IMG/VR virus record: IMGVR_UViG_3300046002_009819
Location: 1-26,378 of that record
Length of the DNA: 26,378 nt
Direction: 5' to 3' (one strand)
Origin: a virus
The first letter of the stretch is position 1. Each line of letters begins with the position of its first letter. Below the pieces are notes generated by a model. It saw only the letters and a program-made list of their open reading frames with translations, was not told the origin of the DNA and did no database searches. The translations under genes and the position numbers were made by a program. Shown piece after piece: positions 6,283 to 13,934 of this stretch.

Positions 6283-6882
6283 GTGAAAAGGCCTCAGAAG
6301 GATACAATATTTGCCTTTTTAAAAAAAATCTCTGTAACGAGCGACAAAAAGGTTACTCATCAAGAGGTCGTGGATTTAATTGAAAAAATTGCTAAAACGC
6401 ACATGAATAAAACATTTGCGTACATGACTTCTGACGATATAGCTTCACAGACTAGATTAATCTGTATACAACAATTAAAATTTTATGAACCAGAAAGGGC
6501 GGCTGGCTGGGATGACATAAACTCTCTTGAGCGTTGGCTTAACAGGGTTGTAAAAAATAGATTAAAAAACTTTTATCGAGATCACTGTGGAAGCTTAAAT
6601 GAAAAACATCAAAAGGCACGACGATCCCTTAGCGCAAAAGCCAAAAACAGGAATGAAGACATGGGCGATTCATTTCATCCATCAACTTCAAAGAATGAAA
6701 CAGAAGACTCTGTTATTTTTAATGAGTTTAGAGATTTCGTCGAGGCAAGACTAACAGAAGAGTCTTTAGAAATATACAGAGCCTGTATGTCAGAAGAGCC
6801 AGTTAACTCATACTATAAAAACAAACTTAAAGTTGAGATATCAGAAATATTAAAAGGGTGGAATAATGGCGAAAAGAATTGA
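6283..6882 (+). CDS. Putative phage RNA polymerase sigma factor (sigma-70 region 2-like), 199 aa
   Basis: Residues about 45-103 resemble sigma-70 region 2: MTSDDIASQTRLICIQQL, then FYEPERA, then SLERWLNRVVKNRLKNFYRD, the usual order of helices for core polymerase binding and -10 recognition. A clear region 4 helix-turn-helix is not visible in the C-terminal half. The length is close to that of late sigma factors such as T4 gp55 (185 aa), which also lacks a normal region 4. That would suit promoters with a -10 element only, as the GTGTAT elements here appear to be. The start is a GTG with TATAAT eleven bases upstream; an ATG two bases earlier is followed at once by a stop. The gene overlaps the next one by 17 bases. 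Specificity for GTGTAT is inference. Confidence 0.65.
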   Translation: MKRPQKDTIFAFLKKISVTSDKKVTHQEVVDLIEKIAKTHMNKTFAYMTSDDIASQTRLICIQQLKFYEPERAAGWDDINSLERWLNRVVKNRLKNFYRDHCGSLNEKHQKARRSLSAKAKNRNEDMGDSFHPSTSKNETEDSVIFNEFRDFVEARLTEESLEIYRACMSEEPVNSYYKNKLKVEISEILKGWNNGEKN

Positions 6883-7708
6883 TGACGCTGACAAGACTTA
6901 CATAGAAAATAACTGTAAATATAAAACAGATAAAGAAATAGCTGAAAATATTGGCTGTTCTATAAAAACTGTGGAGAGACACCGGCGAAGCGTTGGTATG
7001 CAAAAAAACGCAACAAAAGACCCGGTCGTCCTGATAGAACAGAAGAAAGAATTTATAAACCGGGATATGTTTGATTTTCAGATGCGGTCATTTGAAACTA
7101 GTCCACGCGGAATGCGGGTTAAAGATCAGCTACCAAAAAAAGACTGGCAAATCTTTTGTGAAGAGTGGGCAAACTATAAGCTTCAGCTGGAAGACCTTAC
7201 TCATACCGAGCAAAACACAGTTGAGCAAATAATTTTTTTGAAGCTCAGAACCGATAAAAATCAAAAAGAATATTACGACGCTATTAACTTAAGAGACCGG
7301 TTAATGGAAGAAAACGGTATAACCGACGTTAAGGATTTAGATCTCACTAATCCAAAACAGGCTGAAGTATATCAGAAAATATTTAATGCCTCTTTACGAA
7401 CAACCGATCTAAATAAAGAATACAAAGACCTGCTTGATAAACTTGTAAAATTAAATGAAACGCTTAACGCAACGAGAAGACAGCGAGAGGAAAAAGGTAA
7501 GGTTGGAGGCGACACGTTCTTTTCCCTCTGCAAGAAGTTTGAGTCTACTAGAACAAGAGAAAAAGAAGGTCGCATGGCTGAGCTTCTTAAAATTTCAATG
7601 AACAATAACACAAACAACTTAAGAAACGCTGTAGAGTTTTTAGACGGTGAAAACGCACCACAACTACTAGACTCAGTAACAATAGAACTAACAAAGGATC
7701 AAGAATGA
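6866..7708 (+). CDS. Candidate small terminase subunit (HTH plus coiled coil), 280 aa
   Basis: Residues 20-45 form a helix-turn-helix (TDKEIAENIGCSIKTVERHRR) related to that of the protein at 6024-6236. The rest is charged and helical, with probable coiled-coil segments near 105-150 and 175-210 (DLLDKLVKLNETLNATRRQ). A DNA-binding N-terminus followed by an oligomerising coiled coil, encoded upstream of the large terminase, is the usual plan for a small terminase that recognises packaging DNA. It is longer than most small terminases, and three other genes separate it from the large subunit, so a regulator is an alternative. The ATG overlaps the previous gene and has a GGGTGG-like SD. The stop overlaps the next start (ATGA). 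Confidence 0.5.
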   Translation: MAKRIDDADKTYIENNCKYKTDKEIAENIGCSIKTVERHRRSVGMQKNATKDPVVLIEQKKEFINRDMFDFQMRSFETSPRGMRVKDQLPKKDWQIFCEEWANYKLQLEDLTHTEQNTVEQIIFLKLRTDKNQKEYYDAINLRDRLMEENGITDVKDLDLTNPKQAEVYQKIFNASLRTTDLNKEYKDLLDKLVKLNETLNATRRQREEKGKVGGDTFFSLCKKFESTRTREKEGRMAELLKISMNNNTNNLRNAVEFLDGENAPQLLDSVTIELTKDQE

Positions 7709-8709
7709 AAACCGCAATAGTAACAGGATGCCCAGGACAAGACGCTTCTTATTTATCTGAATTACTTTTAGAAAAAGGTTATACCGTGTACGGTGTTCAT
7801 AGAAGAAGCTCTACTTTAAAAGTAAACAGTAATATGAGGAACTGTTACTCTAATAATAGATTTACAACAATAGATATGGATATCACGGATGCTTCGGGCA
7901 TTTACTCAATTATCTCTGATATAAAACCACACGAGTATTATAATTTAGCAGCCATGTCTCACGTTGGGCAAAGTTTTAAGGAGCCGTTGGCTTGTTTAAA
8001 CGTTGACGGCTATGCTGTAGCAATTGCGCTAGAAGCCATAAGCAAGCACTCGCCTGCTACTAAATTTTATCAAGCATCAACCTCTGAACTTTTTGGGGGG
8101 CTAACAGAACTTCAATCAGAAGAAACACCTTTTGTGCCAAGAAGTCCATACGCAGCAGCAAAACTTTATGCGCACAACATGGTAGATATCTATAGAAAGT
8201 CTTATGATATTCACGCTTGTTGCGGTATTCTATTTAATCACGAAAGCCCGAGACGCGGTTTAGATTTCGTAACTAGAAAAATAACGAACTCTATAGCAAA
8301 GTTTAAATTAAATTTAAGTGGTCCTGTTGAGCTTGGAAATCTAGACGCAATGAGAGACTGGGGACACGCCAAAGATTATGTTCGCGCAATGTGGATGATG
8401 TTACAAACGGATAAACCAAAAGACTATGTGGTTTCTACGGGCAAAGCAGTATCAATAAAAACCGCGTTACAATACGTTTGCGATATTGCTGAAGTAGATT
8501 TTAATAAAGCTCATGTGATAAGACCCGGTAATATTCGACCTCTTGAGGTTTCTATTCTCAGGGGTGATTCTTCAAAAATACAATCTGAATTAGGATGGAA
8601 GCCTGAATATGATTGGACTTCTTTGCTTAAAGAAATGTATGAAAGCGATTATACTAGTGTATTAAATTCTAGTGGCTGGAAAAAGATTGAGACAACCACG
8701 GCGGAATAG
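7705..8709 (+). CDS. gmd: GDP-mannose 4,6-dehydratase
   Basis: Extended short-chain dehydrogenase that converts GDP-D-mannose to GDP-4-keto-6-deoxy-D-mannose, the precursor of fucose, rhamnose and related deoxysugars. Diagnostic features are all present: the NAD(P)-binding motif TGCPGQDASYL (residues 7-17, usual family form TGITGQDGSYL), GVHRRSS at 30-36, NLAAMSHVGQSF, the active-site STSE at 125-128, the Y149-x3-K153 pair, NHESPRRG at 178-185 and DAMRDWGHAKDYV. At 334 residues it has about the usual family length, so it appears intact. Translation is coupled to the upstream gene through ATGA. Its place between packaging genes is unusual. A role in modifying host surface sugars or a virion glycan is possible, but no partner sugar enzyme is in the window. 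Confidence 0.95.
   Translation: MKTAIVTGCPGQDASYLSELLLEKGYTVYGVHRRSSTLKVNSNMRNCYSNNRFTTIDMDITDASGIYSIISDIKPHEYYNLAAMSHVGQSFKEPLACLNVDGYAVAIALEAISKHSPATKFYQASTSELFGGLTELQSEETPFVPRSPYAAAKLYAHNMVDIYRKSYDIHACCGILFNHESPRRGLDFVTRKITNSIAKFKLNLSGPVELGNLDAMRDWGHAKDYVRAMWMMLQTDKPKDYVVSTGKAVSIKTALQYVCDIAEVDFNKAHVIRPGNIRPLEVSILRGDSSKIQSELGWKPEYDWTSLLKEMYESDYTSVLNSSGWKKIETTTAE
8657..8663 (+). promoter_or_regulatory. GTGTATT promoter candidate inside the gmd 3' end
   Basis: GTGTATTAAATTCTA leads directly into the GTG start at 8672, 15 bases from the first G. It lies inside coding sequence, so chance is possible, but the spacing matches the other leaderless-type sites. Confidence 0.35.
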
Positions 8710-9070
8710 AAAAAATGGAAGATATAGTCCATCCTACTGGTTGTTTAGAAAAGAAGTGCTTAAGAGAGATTGTTTTCAGTGTCAGTTTCCTGGGTGTTTA
8801 GAAAAGAAAAATCTTGAGGTTCATCATATTAAAAAATATGCAGAATCAACAAGACTTAGAACTGAAAAATCTAACGGGATTACTCTTTGTAAAAAACACC
8901 ACGCCTTGGTTACTGGTAAAGAAGAATCTTTTGAGACAGCGTTTTTTAAAATAATCTGTGAAAAAAACATAGAGGAAATTCAAAAGTTAAATGAACCAGG
9001 GAGACAAGGGAGCCTTAAAAAAGGCGCAAAAGACAATAGAAAACGTTATATACGCAAACGTTATCGTTGA
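8672..9070 (+). CDS. HNH endonuclease, 132 aa
   Basis: Contains a compact HNH nuclease domain: paired cysteines C37 and C42, then LEVHHIKKY with H51-H52, then N68-G69-I70-T71-L72 and the closing CKKHH at 73-77. The cysteines and one closing histidine probably bind structural zinc. The N-terminus is very basic. I chose the GTG at 8672, because no ATG lies upstream of the domain and the GTGTATT element is 15 bases away; this overlaps gmd by 38 bases. In HK97-like phages an HNH protein near the large terminase helps it cleave DNA at the packaging site, and that could be the role here. A homing endonuclease is the alternative. Functional assignment beyond nuclease is inference. Confidence 0.85.
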   Translation: MAGKRLRQPRRNRKNGRYSPSYWLFRKEVLKRDCFQCQFPGCLEKKNLEVHHIKKYAESTRLRTEKSNGITLCKKHHALVTGKEESFETAFFKIICEKNIEEIQKLNEPGRQGSLKKGAKDNRKRYIRKRYR

Positions 9071-9575
9071 TAATCAAGAAAAGAAGCCTTGGGACTTTAA
9101 AGAAAAACTTCCCTCGAAGTTTTTTGTTAAAGATATAATCGTCAGAAACTTAGATTATGGCGATTATACTATTGAAGGTTATGATTTGCCTGAATTTAAG
9201 AACAGTATAATAATTGAACGCAAAGCATCCGTAGAAGAGTTGCTGGGTAATATTGGTAAAAACTGGGAAAGGTTTCAAAGAGAACTAGACGGACTTCAAA
9301 AGTATTCTAAGTCTTTAATTATAGTTGAAGATGATTTACATGACGCTTATGCAAAGTACACCGCTAGAAACCCTAAAAAAGGAATGTACTTTACTTTACC
9401 TCCAGACTTCTTATTAGCCCGAGTTTGCGAAATTGATCATAAGTGGGGAATTAAAACACTTTTTCTTAGCAACAAATATTTTGCAAGAAGATACGCCTGT
9501 AATTTATTTAGATCAATATTAGAAAAGGAAAAAAATGGAACTGAGTCAGGAATATCTGGACAACCTATATCTTGA
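8991..9575 (+). CDS. ERCC4-type (XPF/Mus81-like) nuclease, 194 aa
   Basis: Shows the ERCC4 nuclease signature in order: V26-D27 followed by PWDF (33-36), YGDY (56-59), IIIERKASVEEL with E76-R77-K78, RFQREL (94-99) and LIIVEDD (109-115). The usual ERKxxxD motif appears here as ERKxxxE. Such enzymes cut branched or flap DNA and in phages usually act in replication, recombination or resolution before packaging. No helix-hairpin-helix is evident. The ATG at 8991 overlaps the HNH gene by 80 bases in another frame; the domain proper begins near residue 22, so a slightly later start cannot be ruled out. The 3' end overlaps the large terminase start by 41 bases. Confidence 0.8.
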   Translation: MNQGDKGALKKAQKTIENVIYANVIVDNQEKKPWDFKEKLPSKFFVKDIIVRNLDYGDYTIEGYDLPEFKNSIIIERKASVEELLGNIGKNWERFQRELDGLQKYSKSLIIVEDDLHDAYAKYTARNPKKGMYFTLPPDFLLARVCEIDHKWGIKTLFLSNKYFARRYACNLFRSILEKEKNGTESGISGQPIS

Positions 9576-11508
9576 AATTGGCGATACCACTAAATTAAGT
9601 ATCGTTAGCCCCCTTGATGAAACTATTCCGAAAAGCATGACGGCGGAGATGTTAATTGCTATAGCAAGAAATCCAGAGTACATTGGTTTTACAGCAAAGA
9701 CATTTCTTAATATGAATCTTTTTCCATATCAGATGTCAACACTAAACATCTTGGCCCAAAAAAGACTTCCCATGCTTTTGGCAACTAGAGGTGGTGCGAA
9801 AACAACCATGCTGGCACTGTACGCTATTTTTGAAGCAATGTTTAATCAAGGCACTAAAATAGTTGTAGCCGGAGCAGGATTAAGACAGTCTGGTTTAGTG
9901 TTTGAGGCAATGGAAAGCATTTGGAAAAACGCGCCGATTCTTCAAGATATATGCGGTGCTAATAATGGTCCTCGCCGAAGCGTTCTTGGCTTTAATTGGG
10001 ATCTTGGCGACAGTAAGATCATAGGCATCCCGATTGGTACCGGAGAAAAAATCAGAGGTCTAAGAGCCAACGTTATTATTGTTGATGAGTTTGCTTCTAT
10101 CAACCCAGACATATTTGAGGTTGTCATCAGAGGTTTTGCTGCCGTCCAAAGTCATAATACTTTCGAAAAAGTAAAAAATGAATATATTAAACGAGCCATG
10201 GTAGGAACCTCTGTAGGCAAAGAAACATCAAAGCTTCTTGAGTCGAAGGGTAATAAAATTATCTTGGCTGGTACTGCATCATATCAGTTTAACCATTTCT
10301 ACAAATACTATCAAGACTATGTAAACATCATTAGTTCAGAGTCACACTTTGGTATCAATCCAGACGACTATGCCATAATAAGACTTCCCTACGACCAGCT
10401 ACCTCCCGGTATAATGGATGAGGCTATTTTAAATCAAGGTCGCGTAACCATGGATTCTGTTATATTTAAAATGGAATACGGATGCGTCTTTGCAAAAGAT
10501 TCCGAGGGTTTTTATCCAGCCTCAGCAATATTTGCAGCCACCAGCCCCATAAAAACACCAGAAGGAAACATTTCGTTTACAGTTGAAGCCTTTGGTGATA
10601 AAACAGCTAAATATGTAATGGGCATAGACCCGGCGTCTGAGCGCGATAATCTGGCTATAACAATACTAAAGGTTCATCCTACTCATAGAGAGATGGTTTT
10701 TTGCTGGAGCACCAATAGAAAAAGATTTGAAGCAGATAAGAAAAAAGGAACAAAGTACACTGACATATCTGATTATAACACTTTCGTGATAAGAAAGATA
10801 CATGATCTTTTTAGTAGGTTTAATATAGAAAGAATGCATCTTGACTCCGGTGGTGGCGGTCGCTCTATCTTAGAAGGTTTGAAAGATTATACAAAACTAA
10901 AAGAGGGCGAGTATTGCATATATGATATGGATGATGAAGAGTGCGCCAGAAAAGCCGGACTTCATGCAATAAAAGTAATTGAGTTTTCTTCCAGAGAATG
11001 GTACGAAACCTCGCACTTTAATCTATTAAAAGATATAACAACCATGAAAATTCTTTTCCCAGAATACGATGCGCTTGGTATAGAACAAGAACGTATCCTT
11101 GGAATAGAGTCTTTAGGTGAGTACTCGTCTGAAAATATATTAGGCGAAGTTGAAGAGTGCAAATACCAAACCACCCTTGTTCACGAAACAACAACAGCCA
11201 AAGGACAAAAAAGATGGGATCTTCCAAAAGTTAAAGGGGTTATGACAGAAGGGCTTAAGTCTAGACTCAGAAAAGACCATTTCACAAGTTTACTCTTAGC
11301 TAATGACGCGGCTAGAAACATTGACAACAACGGACATCTTGATAAAATTAAAACCTTTGGTGGATACTCCTCAAAGTATATTGTAAGTAATAACACTTCT
11401 GGTTCAGACGCGATGTACCAAGGTCCTGGCATGAGAAAAATGCGAGGCGGTGACATTGGAACAAGAATATCGATTGATAAGGGCGAACATGGAAACATAG
11501 CCTATTAG
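9535..11508 (+). CDS. terL: Terminase large subunit, 657 aa
   Basis: ATPase and nuclease motor that packages DNA into proheads. The N-terminal ATPase has the adenine-contact region NLFPYQ (61-66), a variant Walker A ATRGGAKTT (83-91), a Walker B VIIVDEFA (180-187) with the catalytic Asp-Glu, and a coupling motif ILAGTA (243-248). The C-terminal RNase H-like nuclease is marked by MGIDPASERDN with D365, MHLDSGGGGRS with D437, and a late acidic site near RKDHFTSLLLANDAAR (D581 or D591). Length is typical. An AAAAGGAA SD precedes the ATG. The final TAG shares its last base with the GTGTAT element that precedes the portal. Confidence 0.95.
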   Translation: MELSQEYLDNLYLEIGDTTKLSIVSPLDETIPKSMTAEMLIAIARNPEYIGFTAKTFLNMNLFPYQMSTLNILAQKRLPMLLATRGGAKTTMLALYAIFEAMFNQGTKIVVAGAGLRQSGLVFEAMESIWKNAPILQDICGANNGPRRSVLGFNWDLGDSKIIGIPIGTGEKIRGLRANVIIVDEFASINPDIFEVVIRGFAAVQSHNTFEKVKNEYIKRAMVGTSVGKETSKLLESKGNKIILAGTASYQFNHFYKYYQDYVNIISSESHFGINPDDYAIIRLPYDQLPPGIMDEAILNQGRVTMDSVIFKMEYGCVFAKDSEGFYPASAIFAATSPIKTPEGNISFTVEAFGDKTAKYVMGIDPASERDNLAITILKVHPTHREMVFCWSTNRKRFEADKKKGTKYTDISDYNTFVIRKIHDLFSRFNIERMHLDSGGGGRSILEGLKDYTKLKEGEYCIYDMDDEECARKAGLHAIKVIEFSSREWYETSHFNLLKDITTMKILFPEYDALGIEQERILGIESLGEYSSENILGEVEECKYQTTLVHETTTAKGQKRWDLPKVKGVMTEGLKSRLRKDHFTSLLLANDAARNIDNNGHLDKIKTFGGYSSKYIVSNNTSGSDAMYQGPGMRKMRGGDIGTRISIDKGEHGNIAY

Positions 11509-11536
11509 TGTATGTTAAATTGGGCTATAATGGTAT
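11508..11536 (+). promoter_or_regulatory. GTGTAT element plus TATAAT and TGGTAT before the portal gene
   Basis: GTGTATG at 11508 is 33 bases before the ATG at 11541. A TATAAT hexamer at 11526-11531 overlaps a TGGTAT (11531-11536) that ends four bases before the ATG. There is no SD. Either promoter element could serve the portal. Confidence 0.45.
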
Positions 11537-11540
11537 TATC

Positions 11541-13187
11541 ATGTCTGAAGATCCAAATTTTTACATCAGCGGCAATAAAGAAAAACAAGAAGGCTTAGAA
11601 AAGCTTGGAAAAGCTATGGCTAGCCAAGATATGGCCGTTGCTGGTTTTTATTCAAATCTTGAAGAAGGTATTTCTGTAAGACCGCCTTTTACTAGAAATA
11701 CCTACGAAAGATTTAGACCAGGCGAGAGAATACCTGAAAAAGACGATGACATCATGACCTCGTGCAGAGATGCATATCAGAGCGTTGGGGTTATCAGATC
11801 TGTGGTAGATTTAATAACTGAAACAGCGGTAGAAGGTCTAGAGATAGTTAGTGAAAATGAAGGCATTACAAACTTTTTCAAAAGCTGGTCTCAAAATGTA
11901 AACTTAAGAGAAAGGGCTGAGAGGTTTGCTAATTATTTTGTGGTTGAGGGAAATGTCGTTGTACGTAAAAAAATTGGTAAAATAGATATACCAACCGCAA
12001 GAAGAATGAAACGTGGATCGGCAGCAACTAAAAATGTGTCGATTCCAATCGGTTATATATTCTATGACCCACAAACAATTCGATTAATTGGCGGACCTCT
12101 TGCTATTTTTGCAGACTATAAGAAGTGGGGCGTTAAAGTTAGTAACGCTCAAATGCAAACTTTAAAAGATGCATACGCTAAAGACAGTGAAATAGTAGAT
12201 AAGCTTCCTGCTGAAATAAAAGAAATAATAACGTCTAAGGGTATTTTGGCTGAAACTCTTATACCTATTCCGCAGGATGAGGTGTGGGTTGCTCATTACA
12301 AGAAAAAAGACAGCGAAGTTTGGGCAAAAAGCTTTATTTTTAGTATTTTACACGACGTTATATATAACGAGAAGCTTCGGCTTGCAAAAATAAGCGCTCT
12401 TGACAGTTGGTACAACTCTATTAGAATTTGGAAGCTTGGTGATCACAAAGAAGAGATTTTACCAGATTCTGGTTCAATTGTAAAGCTGGCAAAGATTCTT
12501 GAAAACCATACTGGTGGCAATCTCGATATTATCTGGGATTCCATGTTAACTTACGAACAGTTCTTTCCGCCAATTGAAAAGCTTGAAAACTTTAAAGAAA
12601 ATTATGAGTCCATGCTTTTAGGTCTTGGTGTTCATCAAACTCTTATTGGTGGAACGGGTAGCACTGGCGGCGACTCTTTCGTTGGTTTAAGAAACCTAAT
12701 GAAGAGAATCGATTGCGTTCGTCGAGCCATGAATGATTGGATTACTAATGAGATTGATGAAGTTTGTGATGTTATGGGTTTTCAGGATAGACCCAAGGTA
12801 AGATTTAATAACGACAACTTGTTTGATCAGCCTAGCTATTTTAAACTTTTAGTTGAGTTAGTTGATCGAGGTGTGGTTTCTAATGAAACTGCTGTAACTA
12901 AGATTGGTGAGATGTGGGATATAGAAAAGAGTCGCATCAAATCAGAAGAAGAAGCTCGTAAAAATAAAGAAATGCCAGAAAAGCTTGGTCCGTTTATACA
13001 ACCAAAAATATCTGAGTCAAACTTTAAAAAGAACAAAGAAATGCAGGGTCTTGTAAGCGAAACCGCTGGACCACAGGTTCCTCCAGGAAAACCAGGAAGA
13101 CCTGCTGGATCTAAAGATACTGTTACTAGAAGCCCAAAAAAGAAAACCAGAGCAGATGTAAATAATGATGTTACTGATGAAGTTTAA
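11541..13187 (+). CDS. Portal protein, 548 aa
   Basis: Forms the dodecameric ring at one capsid vertex through which DNA is packaged and ejected. The identification rests on position directly after the large terminase and on portal-like sequence: an N-terminal clamp region (YQSVGVIRSVVDLITETAVEG, residues about 80-100), a YFVVEGNVVVRK strand pair, a stem-like segment SFIFSILHDVIYNEK, a DIIWDSM to YEQFFPP region and an LGLGVHQTLIGG to RIDCVRRAMNDWI helix. The C-terminal tail is basic and proline-rich with GKPGRPAGSK, an AT-hook-like motif. I start at the ATG at 11541, because the in-frame GTG at 11508 belongs to the promoter element. No prohead cleavage motif like that of the internal proteins is evident. 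Confidence 0.85.
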   Translation: MSEDPNFYISGNKEKQEGLEKLGKAMASQDMAVAGFYSNLEEGISVRPPFTRNTYERFRPGERIPEKDDDIMTSCRDAYQSVGVIRSVVDLITETAVEGLEIVSENEGITNFFKSWSQNVNLRERAERFANYFVVEGNVVVRKKIGKIDIPTARRMKRGSAATKNVSIPIGYIFYDPQTIRLIGGPLAIFADYKKWGVKVSNAQMQTLKDAYAKDSEIVDKLPAEIKEIITSKGILAETLIPIPQDEVWVAHYKKKDSEVWAKSFIFSILHDVIYNEKLRLAKISALDSWYNSIRIWKLGDHKEEILPDSGSIVKLAKILENHTGGNLDIIWDSMLTYEQFFPPIEKLENFKENYESMLLGLGVHQTLIGGTGSTGGDSFVGLRNLMKRIDCVRRAMNDWITNEIDEVCDVMGFQDRPKVRFNNDNLFDQPSYFKLLVELVDRGVVSNETAVTKIGEMWDIEKSRIKSEEEARKNKEMPEKLGPFIQPKISESNFKKNKEMQGLVSETAGPQVPPGKPGRPAGSKDTVTRSPKKKTRADVNNDVTDEV

Positions 13188-13218
13188 GGTCTATAAGCAT
13201 TAATTAAAGGAAGAAAAC

Positions 13219-13653
13219 ATGCCAATGGAATTACTGTCAATGATCGGCGGAAGTGTAACGGGTTTTGTGTTTCGCTACTTGGCTGAAAAAAGACAAAACG
13301 ATAAAGATATTTTTGAGCGACTTATAAATGCTAACAAACAAACTACAGAGAATCAAGACAAGGCAGTTCAAAGAGTTCCTCTTGATGCTGGCAGATTTGT
13401 TCGACAGGTAATAGTTCTTGTGGTTTTATTTGGCGCTTTTGCTGCACCATTTATTCTTCCATTTTTTGGAATTCCTACTTTTGTGGAAATTGATGTTCAA
13501 AACCCAGAAGCTATTTTTGGCTTAGTTCCAGCGACAGCAAGAAAAGCTTTTGTAGAAATAAATGGTTTTTTTTGGACTGCTGAAAATAGAGAAATTTTAC
13601 TTAGTATAGTAGGTTTCTATTTTGGTTCTGCTGCAGCATCTAACAAATCGTGA
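13219..13653 (+). CDS. Putative three-transmembrane holin, 144 aa
   Basis: Small membrane protein with a glycine-rich hydrophobic N-terminus (residues 4-21, LLSMIGGSVTGFVF), a charged segment, a long hydrophobic helix at 63-85 and a third at 126-141, the pattern of 3TM holins of the kind seen in gene transfer agents and many phages. Holins open the inner membrane to time lysis. Its position between portal and protease, next to a small lipoprotein with a membrane helix, suits a lysis pair, but no endolysin adjoins it. The ATG at 13219 has an AAAGGAAG SD. A structural membrane protein remains possible. Confidence 0.5.
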   Translation: MPMELLSMIGGSVTGFVFRYLAEKRQNDKDIFERLINANKQTTENQDKAVQRVPLDAGRFVRQVIVLVVLFGAFAAPFILPFFGIPTFVEIDVQNPEAIFGLVPATARKAFVEINGFFWTAENREILLSIVGFYFGSAAASNKS

Positions 13654-13661
13654 GCTTACAT

Positions 13662-13934
13662 ATGAATAAAATACTTCTTTCAATTTTAGCATTTGCCTTA
13701 GCTGGTTGCGATACCATGCCTGTAATTATTCCAGATAAAACCGGCGATAATGTTATCATGATGACTCTTAAAGATCAAATTGCACAAAGCGGAACAATAC
13801 AACCGTCTTATGGCTGGCTTTTCTGGTATGCTCCAATATTTTTCATAGCTCTTATGTGGGCCTGGAGAGAGTTTATTCACAAACCGGTAGAGTGCGATGA
13901 GCCGGTTGAAACACCTAAAGAAGAAAAAGATTAA
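13662..13934 (+). CDS. Small lipoprotein with C-terminal membrane helix, possible spanin, 90 aa
   Basis: Starts with a short lipoprotein signal, MNKILLSILAFALAGC, with lipobox L13-A14-G15-C16. A polar stretch of about 34 residues follows, then a transmembrane helix at 51-68 (GWLFWYAPIFFIALMWAW) and an acidic C-terminal tail. A lipid anchor at one end and a membrane helix at the other is the plan of unimolecular spanins, which fuse inner and outer membranes after holin action. Against this, Asp17 follows the lipid cysteine, which in enteric bacteria retains lipoproteins in the inner membrane, and the linker is short. The start could also be the GTG at 13650 that overlaps the preceding stop. 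The 3' end overlaps the convergent gene by four bases. Confidence 0.5.
   Translation: MNKILLSILAFALAGCDTMPVIIPDKTGDNVIMMTLKDQIAQSGTIQPSYGWLFWYAPIFFIALMWAWREFIHKPVECDEPVETPKEEKD

Noticed and set aside
11508-11510. GTG at 11508 as portal start (and GTG at 3312 for the small cysteine-rich gene)
   Set aside because: Both GTG codons are the first bases of the GTGTAT element; ATG codons downstream are better placed.
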